Shown here: positions 1-5,936 of the stretch, in pieces
Layout: every line of letters begins with the position of its first letter
How positions within the stretch are numbered: position 1 is the stretch's first letter
NCBI GenBank assembly: GCA_001828545.1
Contig: MHYW01000060.1
Location: forward strand, 1-6,133
Length of the DNA: 6,133 bases
Reading direction: 5' to 3'
From: Planctomycetes bacterium RIFCSPHIGHO2_12_FULL_52_36
GTDB taxonomy: Bacteria > Planctomycetota > Brocadiia > Brocadiales > Bathyanammoxibiaceae
Position numbers and translations under genes: made by a program
The notes under the pieces: generated by a model
Told to the model about the DNA's origin: nothing
The model's input: only the letters and a program-made list of their open reading frames with translations
The model's database searches: none

Positions 1-111
1 GAGCCTCTGGGCAAGGCAATTAGCCTCTGTTACCAGGCCCTTCGGACTGAGGAGGAGGTTGGCGTCCGGGCCTTTCTCAAAGACTGACTTGTATAGGTCT
101 TGGGCTGTCAT
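1..111 (-). CDS. PAS-domain signalling protein, N-terminal fragment (cut by window edge)
   Basis: Reading from the ATG at 111 down to base 1 gives 37 open codons with no stop; the rest lies outside the window. The peptide has the pattern that opens many PAS sensor domains: an aromatic-rich helix (LYKSVFEKGPDANLLL), a turn with a glycine (SPKG), then a hydrophobic strand and an EAN motif (LVTEANCLAQRL). PAS domains bind small ligands or cofactors and usually sit in histidine kinases, diguanylate cyclases or sigma-54 activators; which kind this is cannot be told. There is no signal peptide or membrane segment in the visible part, so the domain probably starts in the cytoplasm. The start is forced: the next in-frame codon class upstream is a TGA at 123-121, and no other start precedes the PAS pattern. 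No Shine-Dalgarno sequence is present, because the heptad element E1 runs to 2 nt from the ATG. Confidence 0.7.
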   Translation of the reverse strand, partial: MTAQDLYKSVFEKGPDANLLLSPKGLVTEANCLAQRL

Positions 112-113
112 GG

Positions 114-185
114 TTAGGGGTCAGAGGTCAGGGACTAGGGGTTAGTCTTTTCCCTGATCCCTGACCCCTGGTCCCTAGCCCCTGG
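114..185. repeat. E1: inverted arrays of 7-bp units filling the gap between two genes
   Basis: On the plus strand, units of 7 bp run from 114: TTAGGGG, TCAGAGG, TCAGGGA, CTAGGGG (to 141), followed by a degenerate TTAGTCT. From 151 to 185 five units run in the opposite sense: TCCCTGA twice, CCCCTGG, TCCCTAG, CCCCTGG; a sixth degenerate unit (186-192) contains the stop codon of the upstream GTPase gene. The shared unit is YYAGGGR. The arms can pair: 117-134 and 151-168 match at 16 of 18 positions around a 16-nt loop, and other registers are possible because the units repeat. The element occupies nearly the whole 78-nt gap. No T-run follows the hairpin on the transcribed strand, so it does not look like a standard terminator. 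Confidence 0.85.
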
Positions 186-189
186 ACCC

Positions 190-2232
190 CTATTCCTCTT
201 CCTCTTCTTTCTTGCCCTGGGCAACGATGTTCTGGGCGATGTGGGAAGGTACGACGTCGTAGTGGGAGAGCTCCATACTGTAAGAACCCCGACCTCCTGT
301 CATGGACTTTAACTCTGTCTCATATCTGGTAACCTCAGCCATGGGTACGGAGGCCTTGATGACTTGCATCTTCCCTATGGTATCCATCCCGATGATTCGC
401 CCCCTGCGGCCCGTAAGGTTCCCGGATATCTCCCCCATGAACTCCGAAGGGAAGGTGATTTCAATGTTTACTATGGGTTCCAGTAGGACCGGTTTGGCCT
501 CCATGAACGCCTTCTGGAAGGCCTTAGAGGCGGCCAGCTTAAAGGCCGCTTCTGAGGAGTCCACCGCATGGAAGGAGCCATCGTAAAGGGACACTTTGAC
601 GTCTACCACGGGGTGACCCGCCAGTACGCCCCTGGCCAGGGTCTCCCTTATCCCTTTCTCCACCGCCGGGACGTACTGCCCCGGGATCTTTCCTCCCACA
701 ATCTGGTTGGCAAACTCAAACCCCTGTCCCCTGTGTAACGGCTCCAGTTTGATGTACACCTCTCCGTACTGTCCCCGGCCCCCAGACTGCTTCTTATGCT
801 TGTACTGGGCATTGGCCTTGATGGTGACAGTCTCCTTGTAAGGTATTTTAGGCTCATGGGCATTAACCTCTACGTCAAAACGGCGTTTTAACCTGTGAAG
901 CATTATGTCCAGGTGGAGGTTGCTGATACCCGTCACGACCAACTCTCCGGTCTGGCCGTCTCTGGAGACCTTAAAAGTGGGGTCTTCTTCGGCTAACTTG
1001 GTCAGGGAGACGCTGATTTTCTGTTCCGCCCCCTGGTTCTTGGGCACTACGGCCAGGGATACCATGGGGGTAGGAAAAGTAATGGGTTGGAATTTTATAT
1101 GCTTCTTGGGACTGCACAGGGTGTCTGAGATGCCGATGGTCTCTATCTTGGCTATGGCTACTATATCCCCCGCAATGGCCCTGGGTATTACATGTTGTTC
1201 TTTGCCAAAGACCTTGAGCAGATGGCCTGCCTTCTCGCTCTTTTTAGTGTGGGTGTTATAGAAAGACAAATCCCCGTCCAGCACCCCTGAGAAGACCCTG
1301 AAGAAGACCAATTTACCCACAAAGGGGTCCGTTATACATTTAAATACCTGGGCACTAAAAGGCGCCTCCTCCTGCCATTTTACGGTTACTTCCTCGTTCT
1401 TTTCTAAGTCCACTCCCTTCCTCGTAACACCCAGTGGGTTGGGGATAAAGTCCACTACCACCTTCAGGAGTTCCTCTATCCCCACGAGCTTCTTGCTGGA
1501 GACAAAGAGGACAGGGACTACTTTACCCTGGGCAATGGCCTTTGTGAGACAGTCCTGTACCTCCTGGGCATTTACCTCTTTTCCCTCCAGGTACCTCTGC
1601 ATGAGCTCATCGTCCACCTCCACCACCGCCTCTATAAGGGCATCCCGTAGGGTCTTCGGGTCTCCCAACACCCCTTCAGGCATCTCCTTCGGGGGGTCAA
1701 GCAGGCCTACCACCCCTTTGAGGTCATGTCCAGAGCCTACGGGGAGATTCAGGGGTAGACACTCCGTACCCAGTTCCCCCTTGATGGACTCCAGGATTCT
1801 ATTGAACTCGATGTTCTCCCCATCCATCTTGGTTACTACTATCAGGCGGGCAAGCCCCCTGTCTTTTGATAGAGACCAGAGTTTTCTGGTATTGACCTGG
1901 ATGCCTGCCGTAGCTGAAACGGTGAGGATAGCCGTCTCCACCACATTAAGGGCGCCTATGGCGTGGGAGATAAAGTCAGGGTAACCTGGTGTGTCTACTG
2001 CATTTATAGCCCTCCCTTGCCACTGGCATGGGAGGAGTTTGGCACTTATTGTAAACTTTTTTTCGTGCTCTTCCGGCTCGTAGTCTGCGACAGAGGTGCC
2101 CTCATCCACGCTACCCATCCTGGCAGTGGCCCCTGTCTTGAAGAGCATAGCCTCCAGTAAGGAGGTCTTTCCAGAGGCCCCGTGCCCCACTACGGCGACG
2201 TTACGGATATCCTTTGCCTGCGTGACGGACAT
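190..2232 (-). CDS. Elongation factor G-like translational GTPase (EF-G-2 type)
   Basis: A 680-residue five-domain GTPase of the EF-G family, which hydrolyses GTP on the ribosome; canonical EF-G drives translocation, while the role of this paralogue type is less settled. Visible GTPase motifs are the P-loop GHGASGKT (16-23), DTPG (80-83) and TKMD (134-137). Domain II begins near 283 (VTVKWQEEAPFSAQVFK), domain III near 388, domain IV near 465 with KQSGGRGQYGEV (481-492), and domain V near 586 with GNLTGRRGRI (604-613). The switch I segment reads EKKFTIS (57-63) where canonical EF-G has RGITI, and the P-loop lacks the HIDAGKTT form. From memory this matches the Thermus thermophilus EF-G-2 group (GKT..EA.L.KTGA...G.V.EGT...DY). 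The chain ends in a lysine-glutamate tail, KKEEEEE. The ATG follows a strong GGAGGTGA ribosome site. No rpsL, rpsG or tuf lies beside it, which fits a paralogue and not the housekeeping fusA. Confidence 0.93.
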   Translation of the reverse strand: MSVTQAKDIRNVAVVGHGASGKTSLLEAMLFKTGATARMGSVDEGTSVADYEPEEHEKKFTISAKLLPCQWQGRAINAVDTPGYPDFISHAIGALNVVETAILTVSATAGIQVNTRKLWSLSKDRGLARLIVVTKMDGENIEFNRILESIKGELGTECLPLNLPVGSGHDLKGVVGLLDPPKEMPEGVLGDPKTLRDALIEAVVEVDDELMQRYLEGKEVNAQEVQDCLTKAIAQGKVVPVLFVSSKKLVGIEELLKVVVDFIPNPLGVTRKGVDLEKNEEVTVKWQEEAPFSAQVFKCITDPFVGKLVFFRVFSGVLDGDLSFYNTHTKKSEKAGHLLKVFGKEQHVIPRAIAGDIVAIAKIETIGISDTLCSPKKHIKFQPITFPTPMVSLAVVPKNQGAEQKISVSLTKLAEEDPTFKVSRDGQTGELVVTGISNLHLDIMLHRLKRRFDVEVNAHEPKIPYKETVTIKANAQYKHKKQSGGRGQYGEVYIKLEPLHRGQGFEFANQIVGGKIPGQYVPAVEKGIRETLARGVLAGHPVVDVKVSLYDGSFHAVDSSEAAFKLAASKAFQKAFMEAKPVLLEPIVNIEITFPSEFMGEISGNLTGRRGRIIGMDTIGKMQVIKASVPMAEVTRYETELKSMTGGRGSYSMELSHYDVVPSHIAQNIVAQGKKEEEEE

Positions 2233-2282
2233 TCCTCACCTCCCCGATATTATTAAGAGGTCTGGGATCTTGGACTTGCTAT

Positions 2283-2310
2283 ATTTTACAGGGCAAGGAG
2301 GAAATATCAA
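2283..2310 (-). promoter_or_regulatory. Sigma-70-type promoter for the EF-G-like gene
   Basis: On the minus strand TTGATA (2310-2305; 5 of 6 to TTGACA) is separated by 16 nt from TAAAAT (2288-2283; 5 of 6 to TATAAT). This predicts a transcript start near 2276 and a leader of about 44 nt ending at the GGAGGTGA ribosome site. It lies in the 230-bp gap after hisA, so the GTPase gene is probably expressed independently of the histidine cluster. It was found by eye and has not been scored. Confidence 0.55.
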
Positions 2311-2349
2311 GGGTGCTGTGCGAAGGGAGAGGACAGTTCAAACTTTTTG

Positions 2350-2387
2350 GTAGGGGCACGTTGTCCGCCTGAGGCGGATGCCCCTAC
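2350..2387. repeat. GC-rich inverted repeat (GTAGGGGCA ... TGCCCCTAC)
   Basis: Nine-base outer arms, GTAGGGGCA (2350-2358) and TGCCCCTAC (2379-2387), match perfectly. Inside them TCCGCC-TGA-GGCGGA (2364-2378) forms a second perfect stem, with a one-sided 5-nt bulge (2359-2363) between the stems. The nested palindrome in a gap between genes looks like a dispersed REP- or MITE-like repeat. It lies upstream of the GTPase promoter and downstream of hisA. It could also help end or protect the hisA transcript, but there is no T-run. Confidence 0.6.
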
Positions 2388-2393
2388 TATGGA

Positions 2394-2418
2394 TGTAGGG
2401 GGGCTTTGCCCCCTTACA
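2394..2418. repeat. GC hairpin downstream of hisA, possible transcript-end structure
   Basis: TGTAGGGGGGC (2394-2404) faces GCCCCCTTACA (2408-2418) across a TTT loop. Ten of eleven positions pair and the eleventh is G-T on the plus strand but A-C on the minus strand. It starts 45 nt after the hisA stop in the transcribed direction. No T-run follows on the minus strand, so a simple intrinsic terminator is not supported. It lies 6 bp from the inverted repeat at 2350-2387, and the two may be one composite repeat. Apart from these hairpins and the promoter, I see nothing else in the 2233-2462 gap. Confidence 0.55.
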
Positions 2419-2462
2419 TTATTCTTCCTATGTCTATATACAATATACAACCCAGATTCTGA

Positions 2463-3188
2463 CTATACAGTTTGTTTCTTGCCGGCCTCTATGGCCTCCT
2501 GTAGCCTAATGGCCCCCGTGTACAGGGCCTTGCCTACGATTGCCCCTTCCACACCTAAAAGGCTTAAAGCCCTGAGGTGCTCCAGGGTGGCAATCCCCCC
2601 TGAGGCGATTACCGGTGTCTTTATAGTCTGCAGGAATTGCTTTAAGAGGATTGTATCCGGACCCTGGAGTGTGCCATCCCTGGATATATCCGTTACAATA
2701 AAGGCCCTGGGACTTACCTTCTCAATCCGCTGGGCCAAATCTATTAGAGAGAATTCGGAGACCTCTAGCCAGCCCTTGACTGCTATCCGTCCGGCCTTGT
2801 GGTCCAGACTAATAGCAATACACCCAGGGTATTCCTTGCACAGTTCTTCAACAAGCTTAGGAGAGTCCACCACCTTTGTGCCAAGGATAACCCTGTCCAG
2901 GCCCATTGCCAGTACCTGGGTGGCACTATCTTTTGTCCTGATACCTCCCCCGAACTGGAGTGGTATCTTTACTGCCTGGAGGATGCGCCTCAGGGAATCC
3001 AGGTTTTTGGGCGCCCCCTCACGGGCACCGTCCAGGTCAACCACGTGTAAATATTGGGCCCCCTGGGCCTGCCACGTCAGGGCCGCCTGTACGGGGTCGT
3101 CATAGTAAACGGTCTCTTCCTCAAAGCGCCCCTGGGTGAGCCTGACGCACTTCCCACCGCTCAGGTCTATGGCAGGGATTATCAGCAT
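2463..3188 (-). CDS. hisA: Phosphoribosylformimino-5-aminoimidazole carboxamide ribotide isomerase (HisA)
   Basis: HisA is the cytoplasmic TIM-barrel enzyme that performs the Amadori isomerisation of ProFAR to PRFAR in histidine synthesis, giving the substrate of the HisF-HisH complex. The 241-residue length is typical. It opens with MLIIPAIDLSGGKCVRL, carrying catalytic Asp8. VVDLDGA (49-55) follows, then the first phosphate-binding loop QFGGGIR (78-84), SLDHK (127-131), TDISRDGT (167-173) and the second phosphate loop IASGGI (194-199). The TDxSRDGT motif together with the GGGIR loop separates it well from HisF, which has a different N-terminus (LAKRIIPCLD). The ATG at 3188 fits the family's N-terminus exactly, yet no Shine-Dalgarno sequence precedes it: the heptad element E2 ends 2 nt upstream. 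Translation may be leaderless-like or rely on the AT-rich context. Confidence 0.96.
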   Translation of the reverse strand: MLIIPAIDLSGGKCVRLTQGRFEEETVYYDDPVQAALTWQAQGAQYLHVVDLDGAREGAPKNLDSLRRILQAVKIPLQFGGGIRTKDSATQVLAMGLDRVILGTKVVDSPKLVEELCKEYPGCIAISLDHKAGRIAVKGWLEVSEFSLIDLAQRIEKVSPRAFIVTDISRDGTLQGPDTILLKQFLQTIKTPVIASGGIATLEHLRALSLLGVEGAIVGKALYTGAIRLQEAIEAGKKQTV

Positions 3189-3190
3189 CT

Positions 3191-3268
3191 AAATTTCAAA
3201 TTTCAAATCTCAAATTGCAAATTACTAGTTGGTTTAATTTGTAATTTGGAATCTATAATTTGCAATCA
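3191..3268. repeat. E2: AT-rich inverted arrays of 7-bp units between the secreted-protein gene and hisA
   Basis: Five units run on the plus strand from 3191 to 3225: AAATTTC twice, AAATCTC, AAATTGC, AAATTAC. After an 8-nt spacer the reverse sense follows from 3234 to 3268: TTAATTT, GTAATTT, GGAATCT, ATAATTT, GCAATCA. The left unit is AAATTNC and the right unit is its complement GNAATTT. The array spans exactly from the stop codon of the upstream gene (3269-3271) to 2 nt before the hisA ATG. Its architecture and length match E1 and E3, though its sequence is unrelated. Confidence 0.85.
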
Positions 3269-3712
3269 TTATTTCTCCCGTCTTTTCAAGATACTCACCT
3301 GATAGTATTTGATGCGGGGGAAGACCTCTCCACTGCCCGGGAACTCTAGGGTGGCGTACTCCTCGCCCCCGGGCCTGAGGAAGTGGGGGGCAAAGAGGCC
3401 TACCGTGAGGAGGTTTTTGTCAGAATCAAAGAGGGCTACGGACAGGGCAAAGCTGGCCTCCTCCTTCCCAACGTTTTTTACCTTGATTTTTGCCATCACG
3501 TCCGCGGGGTGGATAAACTCCAGCTTCCCCAGGATAAAGAGGTCGTTGGAGAGACCTTCCTGGGACGAGATACTGAAAGCCCTAAAGCCCGAAGAGACGT
3601 CGGAAAAGACCTCGGTCATAACTGAGAGGGGAAAGACCAGCAAGATTATTAGAGGCCACAGCTTACTAAACCTGCCTGCGGCAGGCCCATCTTGACGGGA
3701 ATTTCTAACCAT
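3269..3712 (-). CDS. Small secreted or membrane-anchored protein of unknown function
   Basis: A 147-residue protein that I do not recognise. The N-terminus carries basic residues (Arg3, Arg6, Arg14, Lys17) followed by a hydrophobic stretch (19-32, WPLIILLVFPLSVM), so it is probably exported; a cleavage near VFS-D (35-38) is possible, and the stretch could instead stay as an anchor. There is no lipobox. Residues 57-147 alternate as beta strands with a KVKNVG segment (77-82), FALSVALFDSDKNLL (88-102), FLRPGGEEYATLEF (111-124) and YYQVSI (136-141). This resembles the FxLYD or similar immunoglobulin-like domains of bacterial surface proteins; that is a pattern judgement only. The start at 3712 is chosen because AGGAGG precedes it; a longer in-frame reading to 3967 would overlap hisH by about 250 bp. 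It sits 8 nt after hisH. Confidence 0.8.
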   Translation of the reverse strand: MVRNSRQDGPAAGRFSKLWPLIILLVFPLSVMTEVFSDVSSGFRAFSISSQEGLSNDLFILGKLEFIHPADVMAKIKVKNVGKEEASFALSVALFDSDKNLLTVGLFAPHFLRPGGEEYATLEFPGSGEVFPRIKYYQVSILKRREK

Positions 3713-3716
3713 CCTC

Positions 3717-3722
3717 CCTCCT
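3717..3722 (-). promoter_or_regulatory. Ribosome-binding site fixing the start of the 147-residue gene
   Basis: AGGAGG lies 4 nt upstream of the ATG at 3712 and overlaps the TAG stop of hisH (3723-3721). A ribosome ending hisH would sit on it, so translation of the two genes is probably coupled. This site is the main reason for preferring 3712 over starts inside hisH. Confidence 0.75.
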
Positions 3723-4323
3723 AAAGGGCCGCAAAATTTCTCAAGATAGACAGACCTACGCTCTGGCTCTTTTCCGGGTGGAACTGGGTAGCAAAGAGGT
3801 TGTCTTTCCAGATGAAGGAGGCGAAGGTGGTGCCGTAGTCCGTAGTGGCGGCCACCACCCCTGGGTCTTCCGGGCAGACGTAGTAGGAGTGGACAAAATA
3901 CATGTACGACCCCTGAGGGATACCCCTGGCCAGGGGGACATCCCTCAGGAAGGATACCTGGTTCCACCCCATGTGAGGCACCTTCAACCCGTCTTGCGGA
4001 AACCTCACCACCCTGCCGGGGATAACGTTGAGGCCGGCGTGCAAGCCATCCTCTGTGCCTTCAGAGAAGAGTATCTGCAGTCCCATGCATATCCCCAAAA
4101 AGGGACGGCCTTGTTTTATGTACTGGATAATAGGCCCTACCAGACCCCTCTCTTCAAGCCCCTTCATGGTATCGGCAAAGGCCCCTACACCAGGGAGTAT
4201 CAGTTTCTCTGCCCTCTCCAGTTCCTCGGGGCTGTGGATAAGGGTCGCCCCGAAGCCCACCCTTTCCACAGCCTTCTGTACGCTCCTCAGATTGCCCATC
4301 CCGTAGTCAACAATTGCAATCAT
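3721..4323 (-). CDS. hisH: Imidazole glycerol phosphate synthase, glutaminase subunit (HisH)
   Basis: HisH is the class I glutamine amidotransferase subunit that releases ammonia from glutamine and channels it to HisF, which uses it on PRFAR to make imidazole glycerol phosphate and AICAR. The 200-residue length is normal. The start MIAIVDYGMGNLRSV is characteristic, with LILPGVGAF (41-49) forming the oxyanion-strand region. The nucleophile is Cys79 in GICMGLQ (77-83). The other triad members are His182 and Glu184 in QFHPEKSQ (180-187). PHMGWNQV (116-123) and YFVHSYY (142-148) are HisH-specific and separate it from GuaA or PabA. The ATG overlaps the lipoprotein stop as ATGA and only a weak purine stretch precedes it, so it is probably translated by coupling. 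HisF is not in the window. Confidence 0.97.
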   Translation of the reverse strand: MIAIVDYGMGNLRSVQKAVERVGFGATLIHSPEELERAEKLILPGVGAFADTMKGLEERGLVGPIIQYIKQGRPFLGICMGLQILFSEGTEDGLHAGLNVIPGRVVRFPQDGLKVPHMGWNQVSFLRDVPLARGIPQGSYMYFVHSYYVCPEDPGVVAATTDYGTTFASFIWKDNLFATQFHPEKSQSVGLSILRNFAAL

Positions 4324-4988
4324 ATCTTATCTTGGGGGACGATAACTATGTCCACCCTGCGGTTCTTCTGTCGGCCAGCAGGAGTAGAGTTATTGGCTAC
4401 TGGGTGCTGGTCGCCCAAGCCGGCCATATAGACCTTCTTGGAGTCCAGGTGGCACTTGTCCACCATGTAGTGGAGTACAGAACTAGCCCTGGCGGAAGAT
4501 AGCTCCCAGTTGGATTTAAAGCGGTCTTTCTGCTTTTTTATGGGCAGGTTGTCAGTATGACCCTCTATCCGTACCATGGCCGTAGACAACTGGGGTTTAA
4601 GGGCCTTGGAGACCTTGTTGAGCAGGGGCTTGGCCCCGGGTCTCAGGGTATACTGCCCTGAGGCAAAGAGCTTCGCTGAGGGGAGGGAAATGACTATCTC
4701 GTCACCCCTGACCCCGACGGTCACTCCTGTCCCACCTAACTGGGCCTCCAGGGTCTTCTTGTAATTCTCCAGCTCCTGAGCGGGCCTCTGTGCCGCCTGC
4801 TGTATCTCCGCATCCTTCTCCGCCAGCTTGGTCTGGAGTTCCGTGTTAGTCTTCTGCATCTCCGCAATGGTATCGTTCTGATAAGCTACCTGCTTCTCCA
4901 GTGCCTTCCGGTTCCCAGCACAGCCGTAAAGAAACGTGATAGCTACCAAAAAGACCACACACCTAAACACCGTTCCTCTTCCAATCAT
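4320..4988 (-). CDS. OmpA-family lipoprotein with coiled coil (peptidoglycan-binding)
   Basis: A 222-residue envelope lipoprotein. A type II signal peptide has a hydrophobic core (8-20) and lipobox LYGC, with Cys23 as the lipidated residue. A predicted coiled coil follows (about 28-80, charged heptads such as LQTKLAEKDAEIQQ). The C-terminal OmpA-like domain (about 95-218) carries GHTDN (143-147) with Asp146, and LSSAR (163-167) with Arg167, the pair that in E. coli OmpA (Asp271, Arg286) binds diaminopimelate; NRRVDI (209-214) closes the domain. The GHTDNLPIKK...SNWELSSARA run is close to MotB, but a lipobox replaces the MotB membrane helix and there is no motA partner here. It is likely anchored in the outer membrane and tethers it to peptidoglycan. 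The ATG follows AAGGAGGA with good spacing; the gene is 27 nt after pilD. Confidence 0.92.
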   Translation of the reverse strand: MIGRGTVFRCVVFLVAITFLYGCAGNRKALEKQVAYQNDTIAEMQKTNTELQTKLAEKDAEIQQAAQRPAQELENYKKTLEAQLGGTGVTVGVRGDEIVISLPSAKLFASGQYTLRPGAKPLLNKVSKALKPQLSTAMVRIEGHTDNLPIKKQKDRFKSNWELSSARASSVLHYMVDKCHLDSKKVYMAGLGDQHPVANNSTPAGRQKNRRVDIVIVPQDKI

Positions 4989-5015
4989 CTCGTTCCTCCT
5001 TTTTAAAATTTTACC

Positions 5016-5936
5016 TTAAAAGTTCCCCTTTACAACCTCCGAGAGGATAAATAACCTAGAGTCAAAGAACCTGATGAAAGGCCCTTGCAGTAACAAGGCC
5101 ACCAGCGTTGCCATAGACAGGAAAGGCCCATAAGGCAACTTACGCCCTTCTCCTGACCTCAGTAGCGGTACGGACCCCGCCAGGGCAAAAAATGGCGCCA
5201 GGAAATAAACCATCACCGACAATTTCCAACCCACCACACCCCCGACCATGGCCATAAGCTTCACGTCCCCCATCCCCATAGCCTCCTTGCGAAGGGCAAG
5301 ACTGCCAAGCAAGGCGGTAAGGAGGACAAGCCCCCCTCCTGCCAGGATGCCGAGGAGGGAGGCCATTACTGCATTCAGCCTCTCATTGCACACAAGCGTA
5401 AGGCCCCTCAAAGGGTCGGCGGAGGGATGCAGGGAAGGGAACAACAGGCTATAGATAGGCCCCAGGGCAGTACCCCAGACGGTGATTTCATTGGGGATGA
5501 CGTAAAATTCAAGGTCTATGAAACTAGAGACTATTAACGCACTGGAGAGGGCTACATAGGCCAGGTAGACGCTGACGGGTTGACCCCCTCTAAGGACAAA
5601 TTCACAGAAGAAGAAACCGAATAGGAACCCCGTAAAGGCCTCTACGAGGGGGTATCTTATACTTATGGGAGACTTACAGACCCTACACTTTCCACCCAGT
5701 ATCAGATAACTGAGTAGCGGTATATTGTCATACCACCTTATGAACCCCCCACAGTGAGGGCAGGAAGAAGGTGGAGTAACTACGGATTTGTTTAAGGGTA
5801 GGCGATAGATGCAGACGTTCAGAAAACTGCCGACGACGAGTCCGAAGAGGAAGAGGAGGCTAAACCAGAGGATTTCCTCAGTAGAAGACCCTACAATTAA
5901 AGCAGTGGCAGGGCCACTCCAGACGAAGAAGGACAA
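5016..5936 (-). CDS. pilD: Type IV prepilin peptidase / N-methyltransferase (PilD-like)
   Basis: An inner-membrane aspartic protease that cleaves the leader of prepilins and pseudopilins and usually methylates the new N-terminus. The 306 residues contain the N-terminal domain GSFLNVCIYRLP (36-47), the zinc-type cysteine pairs CPHC (59-62) and CRVC (84-87), and the catalytic aspartates Asp141 (FIDLEFYVIP) and Asp224 in GMGDVKL (221-227). PYGPFL (268-273) is the conserved C-terminal motif. About seven or eight hydrophobic segments alternate with short loops. The paired cysteines suggest the bifunctional methylating form. The start is a TTG at 5936 with no clear ribosome site; a stop lies seven codons upstream and no ATG occurs before the first membrane segment. 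The usual second aspartate of the xPDxLT motif is Asn149 (IPNEIT). No pilin genes are in the window. Confidence 0.95.
   Translation of the reverse strand: MSFFVWSGPATALIVGSSTEEILWFSLLFLFGLVVGSFLNVCIYRLPLNKSVVTPPSSCPHCGGFIRWYDNIPLLSYLILGGKCRVCKSPISIRYPLVEAFTGFLFGFFFCEFVLRGGQPVSVYLAYVALSSALIVSSFIDLEFYVIPNEITVWGTALGPIYSLLFPSLHPSADPLRGLTLVCNERLNAVMASLLGILAGGGLVLLTALLGSLALRKEAMGMGDVKLMAMVGGVVGWKLSVMVYFLAPFFALAGSVPLLRSGEGRKLPYGPFLSMATLVALLLQGPFIRFFDSRLFILSEVVKGNF

Noticed and set aside
114..185. E1 as a CRISPR array or a telomere
   Set aside because: Units are 7 bp with no spacers, so not CRISPR. The TTAGGGG likeness is limited to some units, the array is short and inverted, and it lies between genes.
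302..2353. Several plus-strand open frames of 65-181 codons across the EF-G-like gene
   Set aside because: They are antisense to a well-conserved gene, have no recognisable motifs or ribosome sites, and their composition is that of complementary frames.
2435..2462. A fourth heptad element after hisA (TATATAC, AATATAC)
   Set aside because: Only two adjacent units match; the next similar word is out of phase and there is no complementary arm.
3189..3271. A hisA promoter inside E2
   Set aside because: AT-rich words such as TATAGA occur, but the repeat itself produces many chance -10 and -35 look-alikes and none has a convincing pair.
3713..3967. A longer in-frame reading that would extend the 147-residue gene upstream by 85 residues
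   Set aside because: It lies entirely over hisH in another frame, its residues are proline-, glycine- and arginine-rich like a shadow frame, and a strong ribosome site supports the start at 3712.
2347..4502. Plus-strand frames of up to 252 codons over hisA, the secreted-protein gene and hisH
   Set aside because: All are antisense shadows of genes with clear catalytic motifs; none shows a domain or export signal of its own.
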